Assembly (NCBI GenBank): GCA_013397935.1
Contig: VZRN01002235.1
Coordinates: 124,001 to 188,000 of the forward strand
From: Dasyornis broadbenti
Taxonomy: Eukaryota > Chordata > Aves > Passeriformes > Dasyornithidae
Reading direction: 5' to 3'
DNA length: 64,000 nucleotides
The notes under the pieces are model-generated. The model was not told where the DNA came from, searched no databases, and saw only the letters and a list, made by a program, of their open reading frames with translations. Of this stretch, positions 1 to 11,400 are shown in pieces (within the stretch, counting starts at the first letter, position 1; each line of letters starts with the position of its first letter). The translations under genes and the position numbers were made by a program.

Positions 1-946
1 TCTGAAAATTAAATAACACCAGAACTATCCTAGCATACACTGAAACCTCAGAAAGAATAATCGTTAGTCCCACATCTGTAAGAAATATCATCAAAACGAA
101 CAACTTAACTGGGAAAAACCAGTTTAAAGAGCTTGTCAATGTTCTTATAATTTTGTAGGCTGTACATGCAATTCAAATAGGATAGCATTTCAGTTTCTTG
201 CCTGTTCTGGTAAATACATTAAAATCCTATAATTAAACTCAGAGGCTAGGGTAACTTTTAACTCTGTGTATTGAAAAATTTCTTTTTCTGCATGCAGTGT
301 ATGCAGCTGACAGGTAATTATAATTAAGGAAGTTAAGTAAAATGCTGTATATCATTTGTTCTGCCAAAAGTATTCTGGTAAATCTTTGTTCTTTTGACCT
401 GAAAGCCTTGACTCAGTCCTGAGAAGCCTACTGAATGCCATTCAGTTGGAAGCATAGTGCAAACTCTCACCTGCTTTCACAACAACATTGTAGGTCATTC
501 TTGAGCTTTATTAGAAATATCTGTAATCATACTGCACCACACAGTATGAAATTTTCAATTCAGGGTCATCCACCAAAATTATAATAAAGTGGGTTTTTAC
601 AGGTTTTGTAGTTTCTCTAAAAAGAAGCTCTCATTGAAGTATCTTCTATTAATGTGGCTTGGGTTACCCACATCTTGAATTTCTGTTGGCCTTATAATAA
701 TATCCATAATTTTTTTTCACTACTATTTTCAAGTAATTTCTGAGCTCTTTCATACCTGCTTTTTTTTCTTATACCTCCTTTTAGGTTTATGTCTAATACA
801 TGGGCTAGCTCAGACTTGCCAAGTGGGTTTTTTCGCTTTTAATTTGGATGAGAATGTGTCCATCAGTGAAGAAACAGAATAATATTAATTAAGTTGGACA
901 ATGTGATTTTTCTGCATAAGCCACCAAGAGGTATCACAGATGACGG
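1..946. other. AT-rich unique sequence, no feature seen
   Basis: Both strands are broken by frequent stops. I see no transposon end, tandem array or convincing exon in this stretch. Confidence 0.6.
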
Positions 947-1117
947 ATGCTTGGAAAAACATCTGTACCGATATTCTTCTCCCATGGATCAGATGTCAGT
1001 TCAGAGACACCACTTCCTTCTCAAAAAGCACGTAATGAAAGTCCAATTCAAAGCAGTTCGATCCTCCCACAGACAGACACCATGAAAAAAGAATGGCCAT
1101 ATGTCAGTAGTCCTTGA
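947..1117 (+). other. small Ser/Pro-rich open frame, coding status doubtful
   Basis: An ATG opens a 56-codon frame that ends in TGA at 1115-1117 (start MLGKTSVPIF, end KKEWPYVSSP). A second frame over the same bases is also open for about 60 codons, which lowers the weight of either. There is an in-frame stop just upstream at 941-943, so this frame cannot be the continuation of an exon from the left unless it starts at its own ATG. No family was recognised. It may be chance, an old retrocopy or a short terminal coding segment. Confidence 0.1.
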
Positions 1118-1621
1118 CAAATTTCCATGTGATTCGCTAACAAACATACATCCAAAAATGTATCTTCTTTTCTCTTTGAGTGATTCTATTTGGACTTGAT
1201 TTATGTAGAGAACTGACGGCTTCTAAGACAGACAACACCAGAAATCTCGTTGCGTATGAGCTAGTAATTTAGTCCTCTGGTATATAATTAGGATTAGAAA
1301 CAAATCAAAAATTGCAGATTAATAGATTTCTGAAAATTAAGTGTTGGCCACTTGAAAGTATGGCCAGTTTTCCTCCCCATCTACTCTGACATAAAAAAGT
1401 GATGATAAAGTGGATGAAAAGTTTGAACACTGTTTTTTCCCTTTTTAAAGAAAAATACTGTTTTCATCCTGAGAGTAAAATTCATTTAATATTTTTTCTC
1501 ACATCATTTTAAAATATGTGAAGCATTTCATTTTATTTAAACTAAACCTTCAAACCAAGAATTAATGACATTGTCATAGAAATAAGTTACCTTTTTCAAC
1601 ATATTTTCATTACTGTTACAG

Positions 1622-1656
1622 GTTGAACTACAGGTAGTTGAATATGAAAGACGAAG
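1622..1656 (+). CDS. candidate 35-nt internal exon, unidentified gene
   Basis: The segment lies between a strong acceptor (pyrimidine-rich run, then TTACAG at 1616-1621) and a strong donor (GAAG then GTGAGAC, GT at 1657-1658). Of the three frames only one is open; the other two stop inside the 35 nt. The open frame reads VELQVVEYERR plus two bases, a charged, helix-prone segment that would suit a coiled coil. The family is not recognised. If translated, the exon enters in phase 0 and leaves two bases for the next codon. That phase fits joining to the open frame beginning near 1809. Strong paired splice sites around a tiny segment can arise by chance in AT-rich introns, so this stays a hypothesis. 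Confidence 0.25.
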
Positions 1657-1719
1657 GTGAGACTATAACCTTTTTTTCTCAGTATCTGTATTAAAATACC
1701 ATAGAAATAGCGGGAATGC

Positions 1720-1751
1720 AAAAAAAAACAAAAAAACCAAAAAAAACAAAA
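1720..1751. repeat. A-rich low-complexity tract
   Basis: About 32 bases of adenine broken only by single or double cytosines. It lies between the two candidate coding pieces at 1.6 and 1.8 kb. Confidence 0.8.
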
Positions 1752-1808
1752 TAGCAACTCCAAACACAGTGTGATACAATTCTTGAGAAAATGTTATCTA
1801 TTCCAAGA

Positions 1809-2027
1809 CAGAAAGTGGTATACCATGATGAAGAAACAATTATCCAGTTATATGACAGGGCCAAAGGACTAAGCAGAGCGTTGGAACTGTATTTTGAGGA
1901 TGATTTTGGAGAGAAAATAATCTGGGCTGAAGTGCTGAGAAAAAGTGCTTTATGTTATCGATTCCTTCCATTTTCAAAAAATGTGATTTTTATTTTCTTT
2001 TTTGCTTTCTTAGTTTTGTTTCTTTAA
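1809..2027 (+). CDS. possible terminal exon or ORF, unidentified
   Basis: An AG at 1807-1808, preceded by a short pyrimidine-rich stretch, is followed by a frame open to TAA at 2025-2027. The frame extends further upstream too, with an ATG at 1791. The translation carries DEETIIQLYDRAKG, then an acidic segment LELYFEDDFGEK, then WAEVLRKSALCYR, and ends in a hydrophobic run that looks non-coding. From 1809 the frame matches the phase left by the 35-nt candidate exon at 1622-1656, across a 152-base intron. AATAAA at 2027-2032 overlaps the stop, and another AATAAA lies near 2082, as expected of a last exon. The protein is not recognised. Alternatives are a decayed exon or chance. Confidence 0.15.
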   Translation, partial: QKVVYHDEETIIQLYDRAKGLSRALELYFEDDFGEKIIWAEVLRKSALCYRFLPFSKNVIFIFFFAFLVLFL

Positions 2028-2032
2028 ATAAA

Positions 2033-5000
2033 CTTTGCTGCATATTCAGAATTGTTGTATCTTTCATTACTTCTTCCTCCCAATAAAAATGTACTGATTT
2101 ACTTGCAATTTTGGGTAGTTATTCAAGTCAAATAGTACTTTAAATGCACATCCAGCCATTGCATGTGATCTGAATTGTGCTGTCAAGAACAATGGTTCCA
2201 AGAGGAATGAGCTCAGAGGTCAAGAAACATGAATGCTAATTTACCCTAAGGAAGGTCACGGTGGCTTTTCCTACCTCAGTGTGATTGAATAAGTGAGGAA
2301 AGAAGAACAATTCAAGACTCCATGATTTTGCAGAGAAGTTTAGTATTCTCTGTACTGAAGTCCCTGGTCATAAGATTACTTTAAAAATTCTTACTAGCAC
2401 AACAAAAAACCAGCTAGCATACCTGCAGATAGTATAGATAATCATGGATAAAGTGATAAAGAATGTTGTTCCTTTTAATGCTTTTTTTTTGACATATCTA
2501 ATGATATTTGTGCTACTTTCATTGTGCCCGTCTCATCACATGTACAAACCTTTAAAAGTTATCTTTCACCACACACAGCTATCTGCTGGTTTTATTTAAC
2601 AGTGTCTTTGAATATGCTATGCTCCTTCTCAGGTTCTTTGAGGTATGGGGCAGGACCACCAACTATGAAAAAAGAACTTGAGGACATGATGGTGTGTCAG
2701 AAAGCTGTGCTCTATTTTGCCAAGATGAGACTTTTGTAGACACAGCCTTAATTTTAAAGTTCTAGAAACTATAAGCAATCAAAAATCCAAACACTTTTGA
2801 ATTAAATATCTTTCATTGTAACAAAAAAAAAAACAAAACAAAACAAAACCCTAAAAAATTAAGAATATTATTCTCCCTCTGTGACATACCATTCAAGACA
2901 AATAATGATTTTGCCCTGCCGTAGAGCTGTATGAAATGTAGTCATGGACTAAAGCATGTGTGAAAAAACAATCACTCTGTTACCCCGGGATCAGTTTCAG
3001 TTTATAGTGAGCTCTTACGATGCCTTCTATGCAATGAAGCTGAAATGATGGCAAAGGAGGTTGCTGTCTGCTGGCAGTAGTTTGAGTGGAAAGAGGACTG
3101 CTTACTGAGGCAGGAGAAGCAAAATTCAATGGCACTAACAAAATTCTTTCCAGCATGATTAACTCTTTAAAGAGAAACTCTTGGTCAAACCAAGAAAATA
3201 CAAAAAAAAGATAATTTTTTCTAAGTCCAGTTGGAAGAATGTTTTGATCATGAAAGTCACAGAGGTTATCTAGTCCTTAAAAATCTACTAGTATTGGATT
3301 AATACTTTTTCCTTTCTTTCTCATTTCTGAAATAGACCATCCGAACAAAGTTGTTTCCTTACTTTTTTTTCTAATAAAGAAAAAGTTATTATTTTCTTTG
3401 TCAAAAGAGGATGAGGAAGATTTCTAAATGAACCTGTCTGGAAGCAGATTCTCCTAAGGATTCTGCCTCACTCTAGAAGTACTTTTAGAAAATAATGGAA
3501 GTTACAGTGCCCACAGCGTATGCAGCTTCACCCAATTTGTAGTATAAGAGCAAGATGGCCTTACCCTGCACATTGTGTTATGTCTTGAGAAAGATTGTAT
3601 TTATTATAGCAGATTAGATTAGATTAGTTTAATTTCTTGCAATCATTTGGGTATAGCCAAATTTCTGATATCAAGACAGAGCTGATAAGGGAATAGCATA
3701 GTCATCCACCACTTTCAACGGGTAGTTTCGAATGGAAACAAACGTACTCAGACCTCAGAGATAGTCACACAGAGAAGCAACTTCTAAAAATTGTTAGAAG
3801 ACAAACAGCTATTGCGGGACATAGAATTTACATCAGAAACACAAGCACCTGAAATTCCTGTGATACTGACTCTCTCTGATTAAGATTTTGTTCAAGGCAA
3901 AAAGATTTCTTGCCCCCTACTTCATGCTATAAATGAAAAAGGGAGGCTGATTAGGGAAGCTGGTATGAGGTTCCAAAATTCTCTTCAGCATATTATTTCA
4001 TGTATGACATATAGGTAAAAAAATATTTCATAGGAATCTTTTGGTTTATGTCAGTTTCTGAGAAATACATCATGCCCTTAAAACTCTAATGAACAGGCTT
4101 TGGGTTTTGGCTGCTCTTTACATGCAGCTGAGAAGAAATAAGTCTATTTACTTAAAAATAAACTAGCTGAATATTTATGTTGAAAACAGCTATTCATATG
4201 CCATTGATGGGCATGATCCACAAGAATTTGTTACTCATTGTGTGTGAAAATCGTCAATTAACATTATGAATGTATTGATGAACTGATCAATCAGTCTCTC
4301 ACATATCTTTGTAACCCACAGCAAAGATATCAACAGTACTTTATTGTTAAAAGGTAACTCCAATAAAATCCAAAAATCCATCAGAAACAAGAAATGGTCT
4401 TGCAGTTTTCTTAAAGCTAATTTAGAAAATATTAAGGTGATAATACTGTATTCAAACTTTACTACCAAAACTGACAAACCATATTGCAACTCAATTCTGT
4501 CTTAAAAAATCCTAGCTGCTTAGAAAATACCAGGGAAAAATGTGTTTTACAGAAAACATCCTAAAAACATATTATTTCAATAATAGTTGTTATAACTGCT
4601 AGAAATTTGTGTGGCAATAAATAAGACAATTCCCCTAAATTAGTCACCTGTTTCAGCCCTAAGCAAGTTACTCACTGACATTGTTAAATAGAAATTTATT
4701 CTATGCTGATCTATATAAGAACAAGAACATTTTCCAATCTGAAATCTTCTAAATCTATCTCCAAATATTCTCTTTATTTTCAAATATCAGCAGATTACAT
4801 TCTGAGATTTGATATCATGTATTTCCATGCTTCACAAGTCAGTGTAACAATGGAACAGATGAAGAAAAAGTTATATTTTACAAAAATTTGGAAAAAACCT
4901 TTCTTAGATTCGTTTTCTGAAAAATTTGCTATTTTCTTTGCTTATACCTAATTGGCACCCGTGACAAAAAAAACCTCCCCACAGCACATCTTAATTTTGT

Positions 5001-5105
5001 CCTTCCATTAATGTCAAAAGTGTAACATGGAAAAGGAGTTGACCTAATAATAGGGTTCAGTTTCGCTGAACCCAGACAATTCACTGATTACAGTTCTTCA
5101 CAGTT
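2033..5105. other. AT-rich unique sequence
   Basis: I see no gene. Small items only: an (AAAAC)n tract at 2821-2849 and three copies of GATTA near 3611-3626. An acceptor-like CTTCTCAG near 2630 leads into a 35-codon frame that stops at TAG, too weak to call. Confidence 0.55.
2821..2849. repeat. (AAAAC)n microsatellite
   Basis: A run of about eleven adenines continues into repeated AAAAC units. It could be the remnant of a retroposon tail, but no element body is visible on either side. Confidence 0.7.
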
Positions 5106-5727
5106 TGTCCTGGTTTTGGCTGGCATAGATTTAATTTCTTTTCAGCAGCTATTACAATACTGTGTTTGGGTTTCAGAATGAGAATAATGTTGAAAATACG
5201 CTGATATCTTGGGTTTTGCTAAGTCGTGTTTACTCTAAATCAAGGACTTGTGAGCGTGTGTGTGTGTGTGACACTTGTGTGTCATACTCTCTCAGTGAGA
5301 AGGCACAAAAAAGAAATCAGGGGATCTTAGCCTGGACAGGTGACCCAAGCTGACCAAAGGGTTATTTCACACCATAGATCATGTCCAGTGTGTAAACTGG
5401 GGGGGAGTTATCTGGAAGGGCAGCAGATCCAGGTTCAGAAAGGATCTCTGGCATTAGTCAGAAGGTGGTGAGCAACTGCATTGTGCATCACTTGTTTGCT
5501 TGGGATTTTTTGGTATTATTGTTATTACTATTATATATATATATTATTTTTTTTTTACCATTATTATTGTATTTTACTTTGTTTTCAGTTATTAAACTGT
5601 TCTTAATTCAACCCTCAAGTTTTATTTTTGATTGTCCTTCCCATTCCACCAGGTCAGGAAGGAAGGTAGGGAGGCTGAGTGAGAGGCTGTGTGGTGTTTA
5701 ATTTCTGACTGGGCTTAAACCGTGACA
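5106..5727 (+). mobile_element. solo LTR of avian ERVL type
   Basis: The 622-bp segment starts TGTCCTGGTTTTGGCTGG and ends GGGCTTAAACCGTGACA, the TGT...ACA ends typical of avian ERVL LTRs. Five bases on each side, CAGTT (5101-5105) and CAGCT (5728-5732), look like a target duplication with one mismatch. ATTAAA at 5591-5596 sits where the polyadenylation signal is expected, followed by the T-rich U5 stretch and a GGCTGAGTGAGAGGCTGTG segment. A (GT)n run lies at 5256-5269. No internal retroviral sequence or second LTR follows, so recombination between two LTRs has probably left a solo copy. It belongs to a different subtype from the LTR at 42.2 kb, with distinct U3 and U5. The ORFs inside it are not genes. 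Confidence 0.9.
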
Positions 5728-7667
5728 CAGCTTCACATCCCCATTCTGTATATCTCAATTTTCTTTTTTCCCTTGTGGCTATCAGGCCTACAATAGAAAA
5801 CACTGAGCATGCTGAATCTTTGGGTATGAGCCTTTGGGTAAGTCATGTAGCATGAAAACATTCTAAGAAGGTACTGCAGAAAAAAAATTGGCTGTGCCAA
5901 AGGTACTGTATATGTGACAATGTCTCTTGCTTCATTCAACATCTCCAAAGTTTTCAACACTTGGTTCCACTCAAATTTTCCACCTCAGTTATCTCCCAGG
6001 ATGCTTTTCGGCTGCCTAGAAGGAAAATTTTCAACCATTTTTTTTCCAGTTATCTCCAAGAACATGACTAGCTGGAAGATTTTCAAATACAAAGCTTTTA
6101 TAGTATCCACCTCATTTAGTAGAATGATTTAACCACTTTATCTCAAATACAGACCTGGTTTCCTGTTCTGATGTGTACGAAAGAACAGGATAAGCCATAG
6201 CTTAGCTATCTGCACTTTCTGACTGTGTCTTCATAACCTCTAATGCCCCTGAGCTTCTAGAATGCAATTAATTACTTCAGCAACTAGTTCTTTATTATTA
6301 TAGTAATTAGGTATTTCATATATATACAATAAAATTAATTTGAATTTATAACAGAATTATCTAGATTGTACTTAAGTTGTCTAATAAATATACAAATGGC
6401 TAAAATAATCAGATTAACCGTTTACATGAATGAGGAAGGCACATTTTGCGCAAAGAAAACATTGTAGTCAACGGATCCATTAATACATTACACTCTACAT
6501 CACAATTTACATACTAATGCTTCTGCATGAGCATACAAAAAATAATGGAATTAAATGAAGAAGCTAAAGTCAACAGAGTGATTTTGCATTAACAAGTTAT
6601 TTGCCAGATCCATAATATGAGATTCACATATGTAGGCCTTCCCATTCCCATATGGAACAATAATTGGATGTAGCTGTTGAGAGAAAGAAACACAACAAAC
6701 TGCAAGTGCCAGAAGCAAAGTGTAACTAGCTAAAAGTGGTGGCTCAAAGCCACATTTCCACTTAACTATTTGCCATTATCAGAGAATTAAAGTGTAGAAA
6801 TACAGGAGAGATTAAAAAAGCAAATAAATGTGTATAGAAAGGCTGTGGAGACATAAAAAAAGCCCTCTTGTCCAAAACCAACATTAAACTATGTCAGGTC
6901 TCTGTGACCAGAAACTTAGAAAATCAATGTCAGAATTTAGATGTGATTTAGTCAGGGGCAAGGGACCAAAACAAGTGCAGAAGAGTTTAAGAATATCTTC
7001 CAGAGAATAGGAATTCTCTCAAAATATGGACTAAAGAAAGCCTGAAGAACCCAATTACCTGACAGCACTGTTTTGGAGAGTGCCCTGGTTGCCTGGAGGC
7101 AAAGGAGAACAGAGGCTCCCAACTGACCTCTTGCTCTGAGAATCCTAGAGCATGCCACGTGCTTAGATGTTCTTCAAAAATCTTTTGCTGAAATTCATAA
7201 AAGGGCAGAATCTTTTGCTCTCCCAGGAAGCCCTGCTGGAAGAATACACCTGATACCAGCTGTTTCTCTACCCCAAATGGATCAAGCACAGCACCTCAGC
7301 AAGGAACGAAGTCGTGTAGGTTGGTTCAGTCTTCTCTTTAGTCTTCTCAGACTGTCTGGTTGAATGGAGCTCTCAAAAGTGTTTGAAAGGAATACATAGT
7401 ATTTCTAGAAGTTTGCTGTTATTAAGTGGCACTAAGGCCCACAGATGTGATATTTTGATTTGCAGGGGAAAAACAACAGAAGATGGTGATCAGAGGTTGT
7501 CAAGAACTTTGGAAAGAACTACTGATTAACAACAAGAAACATCAGTTATAATGGAGAATGAAGCAGGCGAATGTTTAGTAAAAAAGTAATATCTGTTGTT
7601 TCACATCACTGCTAATGAATCTCTAATGATAGATTAGAAAAACAGTATTTACTGGGAATAAAATAGG
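5728..7667. other. AT-rich unique sequence
   Basis: No gene or recognisable repeat. The segment 6950-7320 is somewhat less AT-rich and has overlapping minus-strand open frames of up to 100 codons, but they resemble nothing I know and have no paired splice sites. Confidence 0.5.
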
Positions 7668-7784
7668 ACATACATATAATACATACATTATATATATATA
7701 CACATACATATATTTCACACATGTGTACGTCTATACACATATAAGTATATACATATATCCATATCTATCTAAACACACACATAA
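7668..7784. repeat. degenerate (TA)n/(TACA)n/(CA)n microsatellite
   Basis: Alternating purine-pyrimidine sequence built from TATATA, CATACA and CACACA motifs, heavily interrupted. It is likely an old compound microsatellite. Confidence 0.85.
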
Positions 7785-8039
7785 TTTCTAGAAGGCAGAT
7801 AGGATGAACAATATTAACAAGAACACTAGTATGCTATTTCAAGACATTTTGTGTAAAGTTTTATCTATTATTAGAAGTGGAAAGGTTTATGTAATATAAG
7901 ACTTGTCATATATTTAAAAATTTTTAAGAAAGGCTTTGTGTTTTAACAATAATACTTAAAACAACCGAAAAGAAATGAAAATAAAAGAAGGATTAAAGGA
8001 AATGGTGAGTTCATTTGTCTGTAACAAGATTAAGCTATT

Positions 8040-8470
8040 AGAGAGTGTCCAAAAGGGGGCAACAAAGATGGTGCAGGGCCTTGAGGGGAAGTCGTGTGAG
8101 TAGTGGCTGAGGTCACTTGGTCTCTTCAGCCTGGAGAAGAGGAAGGGTGATTTCATTGCAGTTACAACTTTGTTGTGAGGGGAAGAGAAGGGGCAGGCAC
8201 TGATCTCTTCTCTGTGGTGACCAGTGACAGCACCCAAAGGAATGGCCTGAACTTGTGTCAGGAGAGGTTTGAGTTGCATATTAGGAAAAAGTTCTTCACC
8301 CAGAGGGCGGTTGGGCACTGGAACAGGCTCCCCAGGGAAGTGGTCACAGCACCAACCCTGAGAGAGTCCAAGAGATTGGACAACACTCTCAGGCACATGG
8401 TGTCATTCTTGGGGATGGTGCTGTGCAGGGCCAGGAGTTGGATTTGATGTGAATCCCTTCCAAACTGGCA
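8040..8470 (+). mobile_element. CR1 LINE 3' fragment
   Basis: Matches the known 3' part of avian CR1 in order: GGGCAACAAAGATGGTG, CTCTTCAGCCTGGAGAAGAG, GTGACCAGTGACAGC, TTAGGAAAAAGTTCTTCACC, GGCACTGGAACAGGCT and the TTGGATTTGATG tail. It is 5'-truncated, as most CR1 copies are, and lacks a clear octamer array at its end. Moderate divergence and several indels suggest an old copy. Open frames across it on both strands are relics of the element. Confidence 0.9.
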
Positions 8471-11400
8471 CACTTGCACATCAAAACATATCTTAGGACA
8501 AAATTGTGGATGCTTTTGTTCTTAGAACAAAACAACCACAAGACATACAAATAATCTGAAGATTCAAATTGAGAAACAATAAGAAAAGCCTACAAATCAG
8601 AAAACAAATTCAGTATTTCCTCTTTATGTTTATGTAGAAGTTCTCTCTTGCAGGTATGATAAAACAGTCATTTCTTAAAGCCCAATATCTCACGTCTAGT
8701 ACAACTCTTTACACTAGTGGGCTGGTCACCATTAGTATTTCTTAACATCCCAAATTTTGGAAGACTTTCAATAAAATATATTTTTTTAAATTCCTGCTAA
8801 ATTAAGAAAATATATTAAATATGTGTTTATCTCTTTTGGTATTTATACTGAACTCTTTTCCTCCTGTTAACCGTATGCCATGCTTAAACACTCAGTAAAG
8901 TAATTTTAAAATCATGACTTTGGAGTACTTTGTTTTTCCTGAAATCTGAACCTTCTTTTTCCTGAACCTTGACCTGTCTTGGCTTGCACTCCTGCTAAGG
9001 GGATTGATGAACAACTTAACCAGAAAAAATGAAAGTCTAAAACCAGTAGTATCAGTTTATTTATAAAATATGCATTAAGAATACACACGTTCCTTGGCTC
9101 TGGAAGAAATCCAATGGCTTGTCTGACCTTAGCCAAGAAGTTAGAACAGGTGATCTCAAGCTCTGTGAAGTTATGTAGCAGTGCATCTAACTTGTAATGT
9201 AACAGAGGCACAAGTATTTCTTCTCTATAGCAAATTCTTGTTTACCTTTGTCATTCAGATATTTAATATACCCACTCATTTAAATACTGATTCTGTATTG
9301 CAAATATTGAAACCTATGTGAAAAAGAATCACAGTTAACAGTGTGATTAGAATCTTACCTAGTTTTATCTGGCATTGCTGTGAAACATTAACACATGATT
9401 TTGTTCTAAATACATTGCAACTCGCTTTATTGTAATAAATGTCAAGTGAAATTATCACTGTTATCTTACACCAAAGCACACAGACACACACTTTGTGCCC
9501 TGAAGGACTTACATGTGAGACAGAAAAATGTGTAGGAAAAGAACAGCAAAGATTGATAAAAGGGCTGGTCAGGGCCAGAGCAAGGAACAAAAGCTCCTTT
9601 TTCTGCCACAAGAGATGATCACTGGTCAGTATTGCTTGATTCCTTGATTTTCAGAAAATTACTTACTACCTCTGCAATACATTGCAAACTGACACAGAGT
9701 GAGGTACAGTGATTTCTGTATAAGCATCTCTCTTTTAGACTGTCATGGGTGTTTCCTGTTTCCTTGTTGAAAGCAGAAAAACAAATACACCATTCTCATG
9801 TCCAGACAGATTAAAAAAATCTCACAGTCAATAGTAGCTAAAAAATCAGTTCATAATTTTTAACCTACTGAACAGAAAATACAACACTGTACTAGACCTT
9901 TATAATGCATATACATGATATATATTACAGAGGATGCTTTACACTGCTTGGTATCCTCACAGCAAGGCAAGTGAAAAAAATGAATTTATGATTAGCGTCA
10001 TAAATCCCTTCTCAATTGCAATCATATCTGTATGGCACAAGAATTTGCTCTGCACTGTTACCAAAGGTAACATAAACCCTTGATAAACTTGGTAATTGCT
10101 CAGTAATGGTCTGGTTACAGACAAAAGGTAATGGATATGCAGGTTCACCTTGATGCTTACAAGAATAATTGTCCAGAAATGATAATGTGTGATGCAAGGC
10201 ATTCCTTTCTCAAGAGATAACACAACAGTAAAACCACAATTAAACTTAGAGTTTCAAATCAGTGTTTTAATACACATTTAGGATAAAGATTTCTTTGGAT
10301 AGTAACACAAATTAAGACAACATTAACAGGTATTTTTACAGTTATTGAGTCAGTGCTGTGAATACTGTGGTGTAATTAACTAAATACACAGCATTCCCAG
10401 GATATCAGATTGATGTCACTTGCAAATGTTGCTCTCATTTTCACTTTTGCTTCAATAGTTCACCTGAACATAAAACTAAAAAAATCTTGACATTTAAAGA
10501 TACACTTACATTTAATTTGATGGATTATCCTATTGTAACTTCCATTTTGCTGTTATGTAGCAATAAAACATTTTTTAAAAATGAAACCAGAAGCTACTTC
10601 CATTTTAATGAATTTTATTTTGCAACTGCTAAAGTACATGAAAGTAAAACTCTGTGAAAAAGTAGCCTCACTCATATCCTAGACAGAAGTTGGAGAAAGA
10701 TAGAGAATATGTTTTGCCCAAGAAAGGGAGGAAAAATCAGTTCTCTAAAATTCTACTAAGTTCCATACTTTAAACAAAAATTTGGTTAAAATCAATATAT
10801 TGAATTTATGTAATACAGAAATTTATTCAGGGTTGAGCTCTGAAAAATCTTGAATACTGATTGAAAAGGAATTACCCCTTTGAGACAGCACTATGAAGAT
10901 TTCTGTGGAGACACCTCCCCAAGCATGGCCTCACTGAGTGGTTGTGGCAATCTCCCCAGGAAGGAACTGAACAGTGGTATTTTCCAGGCTGCCATTCACA
11001 GCACCGTTGGCCAAAGCTCAGGAGTGAAAACTCTATTTTGTTGTCTGAAATGAAGAAAAAGCTGGGAGTAAACAGCAAGTCTTTCAAAGGGGTTATTATT
11101 TCACATCCCTCAAGACTTGCACCATCCTCCCGACTGCTACTATGCTTCCATAACAGCCCTGGGAATCTGCAAAATGTGGACTGTATAAGAATACATTGTT
11201 TATAAAAAAGAGAGAACACTAAGAAGCTGTAAAAGTGGTATGAACTAGTCTTGTTGAAAACCTGTTCATTATAATTTCTGCTATTAAGAAATTTTGCACT
11301 GTACCTCATTTTATTTAGCATTAGTTTCAAGTTATTTATTATAACTTTTAAGTCTATAAATCAGAATAAAGGTCTTTTTCCACAGTGACACATTTCTCAC

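Noticed and set aside
5256..5269. (GT)n run as a possible separate microsatellite
   Set aside because: It is short and internal to the LTR, so it is described with that element.
8175..8447. Open frames of 73 to 146 codons on both strands near 8.2 kb
   Set aside because: They lie in a CR1 3' untranslated-like tail and are not host genes.
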